Source: Desulfobulbaceae bacterium (GTDB lineage: Bacteria; Desulfobacterota; Desulfobulbia; Desulfobulbales; Desulfocapsaceae). Taken from it: a stretch of DNA of 7,841 nt. Positions 6,746 through 7,841 of the stretch are shown in pieces. The position numbers were made by a program, and so were the translations under genes. How positions within the stretch are numbered: position 1 is the stretch's first letter; every line of letters starts with the position of its first letter. The notes below the pieces were generated by a model. That model did not search any database. It saw nothing but the letters and a program-made list of their open reading frames with translations, and was not told the DNA's origin. The stretch spans positions 1-7,841 of the forward strand of contig DAOVUU010000102.1 in NCBI GenBank assembly GCA_030632405.1, written 5' to 3'.

Positions 6746-6774
6746 GTTTCTTTGGGAAACTTTAATCCTTTCCC
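6746..6774. promoter_or_regulatory. overlapping inverted repeats in the vWA/sigma divergent promoter region
   Basis: Two imbricated palindromes lie between the divergent genes: GTTTC (6746-6750) with GAAAC (6756-6760), and GGGAAA (6754-6759) with TTTCCC (6769-6774). They share the GGGAAAC block, so a factor could not occupy both fully at once. The plus-strand GGAAACTT also resembles an ECF-type -35 (GGAACTT), which would allow autoregulation by the sigma factor, but no clear matching -10 was found. Confidence 0.4.
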
Positions 6775-6840
6775 TGTTCTGTTAGGGGGGACGGACACTG
6801 TACAGAAGTGTGTCGGTGGTAGGTTTTTTTATGGAGAAAG

Positions 6841-6897
6841 ATGGTTGATCGTTTTAAACTGTCACTGGAGGATGTGCATATGGTTGAAAATGGCTGA
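6841..6897 (+). CDS. short frame overlapping the sigma gene start (leader peptide or displaced N-terminus)
   Basis: ATG 6841, with GGAG four bases upstream (6833-6836), opens an 18-codon frame, MVDRFKLSLEDVHMVENG, ending at TGA 6895-6897. Its end overlaps the sigma ATG (6890-6892) by 8 bases. The peptide is amphipathic and protein-like. Removing one base near 6895 would join it in phase to the sigma protein's DWKKK segment. It may therefore be a coupled leader peptide, the true N-terminus separated by a frameshift, or a sequence error. Confidence 0.4.
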   Translation: MVDRFKLSLEDVHMVENG

Positions 6898-7702
6898 CTG
6901 GAAGAAAAAAACAATAGAACAGTGGGCGCGGATTAATAAAGCGGCCGTTCGCCGTTTTGGAGATAACAGTTTCGCTGAAGAGGCAGCCCTTGCCGTTATG
7001 GAAGGACTTGAAGCCAATGACTGGCAGCGGGTTCGTGGTTACCATGGCAAAGCTGCTTTTTCTTCGTACGTTATGGCTCTTACAGCCAGGCTCCTTGAAG
7101 ATTTTGCCAGAACCAGGTTTGGCCGTGTCCGGCCGCCACTCTGGGTAAAGACGATGGGCGGGATATGGCGCAAACTTTTTGTCGCTCTTTGCCTTGAGAG
7201 ACTGAAGGTGAGTGAAGCAGTAGAGGTGGTTTTTCAACGACAATTCACTGCAGAAAAAAAGGATATTGAAGACGCGGCATATTCCCTTCTGGGGCGAATC
7301 CCGGATTGTGGTGTAAGTAGAGGATATGAAGTGGAATATGATGAAATATATCATGGAGACACACCTTCAGGAGCGTTGCGGCAGGGCGAGAAAGCGGAAG
7401 AGAATGAACGTGGACGAATGTTGCAGTATCTTTTACAGACGATTTTGGGAGAAGGGGAAAAAGAAATTTCTAAAGAGGTGGTCGGCAAGCTGCAATCGTT
7501 GAAAATCGAGCTGCAACCCCTGGAAAAAATGCTTTTAAAGCTCTGTTTTCAAGATGGTTTGGGAGTCGCAGCGGCGGGACGACTCCTTGGGCAGACACGA
7601 TATCAGGCCCATGGCAGGATGCGCCGAATTATGGCACGTATTAGAAGAGAGTTTGAGCGGATAGGACTCGACAAGGAACTGTACCTTTTCCTTCGTTCCT
7701 GA
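6890..7702 (+). CDS. RNA polymerase sigma-70 family (ECF-like) factor
   Basis: This is a probable alternative sigma factor, 270 residues from ATG 6890. Residues ~15-83 resemble sigma region 2 (AAVRRFGDNSFAEEA, then GKAAFSSYVMALTARLLEDFARTR in the place of 2.3-2.4). Residues ~84-205 form an unusually long, charged linker, where classical ECF factors have a short one. Residues ~207-256 match region 4 with a helix-turn-helix (LEKMLLKLCFQDGLGVAAAGRLLG, then RRIMARIRREF). The start is uncertain: ATG 6890 has only a distant GGAGG (6867-6871, 18 bases away). In-frame ATG 6872 directly abuts that SD, TTG 6884 is another option, and a short frame from 6841 could supply the N-terminus by frameshift. 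It is divergent from the vWA lipoprotein gene and may be followed by a gene at 7781 on the same strand. An ECF-like regulator with unknown regulon is the best reading. A canonical anti-sigma gene is not visible. Confidence 0.75.
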   Translation: MADWKKKTIEQWARINKAAVRRFGDNSFAEEAALAVMEGLEANDWQRVRGYHGKAAFSSYVMALTARLLEDFARTRFGRVRPPLWVKTMGGIWRKLFVALCLERLKVSEAVEVVFQRQFTAEKKDIEDAAYSLLGRIPDCGVSRGYEVEYDEIYHGDTPSGALRQGEKAEENERGRMLQYLLQTILGEGEKEISKEVVGKLQSLKIELQPLEKMLLKLCFQDGLGVAAAGRLLGQTRYQAHGRMRRIMARIRREFERIGLDKELYLFLRS

Positions 7703-7780
7703 GCAACTTTAAAACTATTTGTCCGTCTATAGAAGAGAGGTTGGTAGGCTATCAGGGGGGAAGCAAAATTTGGGTCCACT

Positions 7781-7841
7781 ATGAAAGCAGAATCGAGATT
7801 TGATAAGAAGAAAAAAGAGCGTAGAATAGCTGCTCTACTAG
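7781..7841 (+). CDS. partial hypothetical protein, truncated by the window edge
   Basis: An open frame starts at ATG 7781 and runs off the end after 20 codons (MKAESRFDKKKKERRIAALL). It is highly charged and Lys/Arg-rich, predicted soluble so far. An in-frame TAG at 7745 rules out a much earlier start. The SD is poor; the nearest purine tract is GGGGGGAAG, about 18 bases upstream (7755-7763). Lying 78 bases after the sigma gene on the same strand, it is a candidate partner such as an anti-sigma protein, but 20 residues cannot show that. Confidence 0.4.
   Translation, partial: MKAESRFDKKKKERRIAALL

Noticed and set aside
6854..7354. Minus-strand 166-codon frame opposite the sigma gene
   Set aside because: No family resemblance, and it conflicts with the region 2 and linker coding of the sigma factor.

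Overview
The window looks like a chromosomal stretch of an anaerobic or facultative Gram-negative bacterium. The best guess is a Desulfobulbales-like member of the Desulfobacterota (sulfate reducers or sulfur disproportionators). This rests on a sodium-pumping oxaloacetate decarboxylase operon of a divergent type, a lipoprotein signal and moderate GC content. The assignment is inference; no rRNA or marker gene is present.

Layout. Bases 1-434 hold no convincing gene, but contain an inverted repeat and a strong hairpin terminator (301-337) serving the minus-strand operon. Bases 435-4206 carry oadG-oadA-oadB on the minus strand, transcribed G to A to B: the small membrane subunit, the biotin-carrying carboxyltransferase, and the membrane Na+ pump. 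OadB has an unusual exported N-terminal domain with a biotinyl/lipoyl-like fold but no attachment lysine. Bases 4207-4479 are the control region of the operon. It holds two diverged copies of a ~65-bp promoter/operator unit, each with a perfect TGGT-N3-ACCA palindrome of the FadR/PdhR (GntR) type over a -35 box. The copies are 115 bp apart, about 11 helical turns.

Bases 4480-4764 (minus) encode a small ABM-fold protein with its own good sigma-70 promoter at 4885-4913. Bases 4970-6724 (minus) encode a YfbK-type von Willebrand factor A lipoprotein. Divergent from it, 6890-7702 (plus) encodes a sigma-70-family/ECF-like factor. Its reading frame overlaps a short upstream frame with better start signals, suggesting a leader peptide, a frameshift or a sequencing error. 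The shared vWA/sigma promoter region carries overlapping inverted repeats. A partial frame runs off the right edge (7781-7841).

How the genes work together. OadA moves the carboxyl group of oxaloacetate to its biotin, OadG links OadA to OadB, and OadB decarboxylates carboxybiotin while exporting Na+. Run backwards, the complex would be a Na+-driven pyruvate carboxylase. The paired operators suggest control by a carboxylate-sensing GntR regulator encoded elsewhere. The vWA lipoprotein and sigma factor probably form a separate envelope-related module. No mobile element, CRISPR array, tRNA or rRNA was seen.
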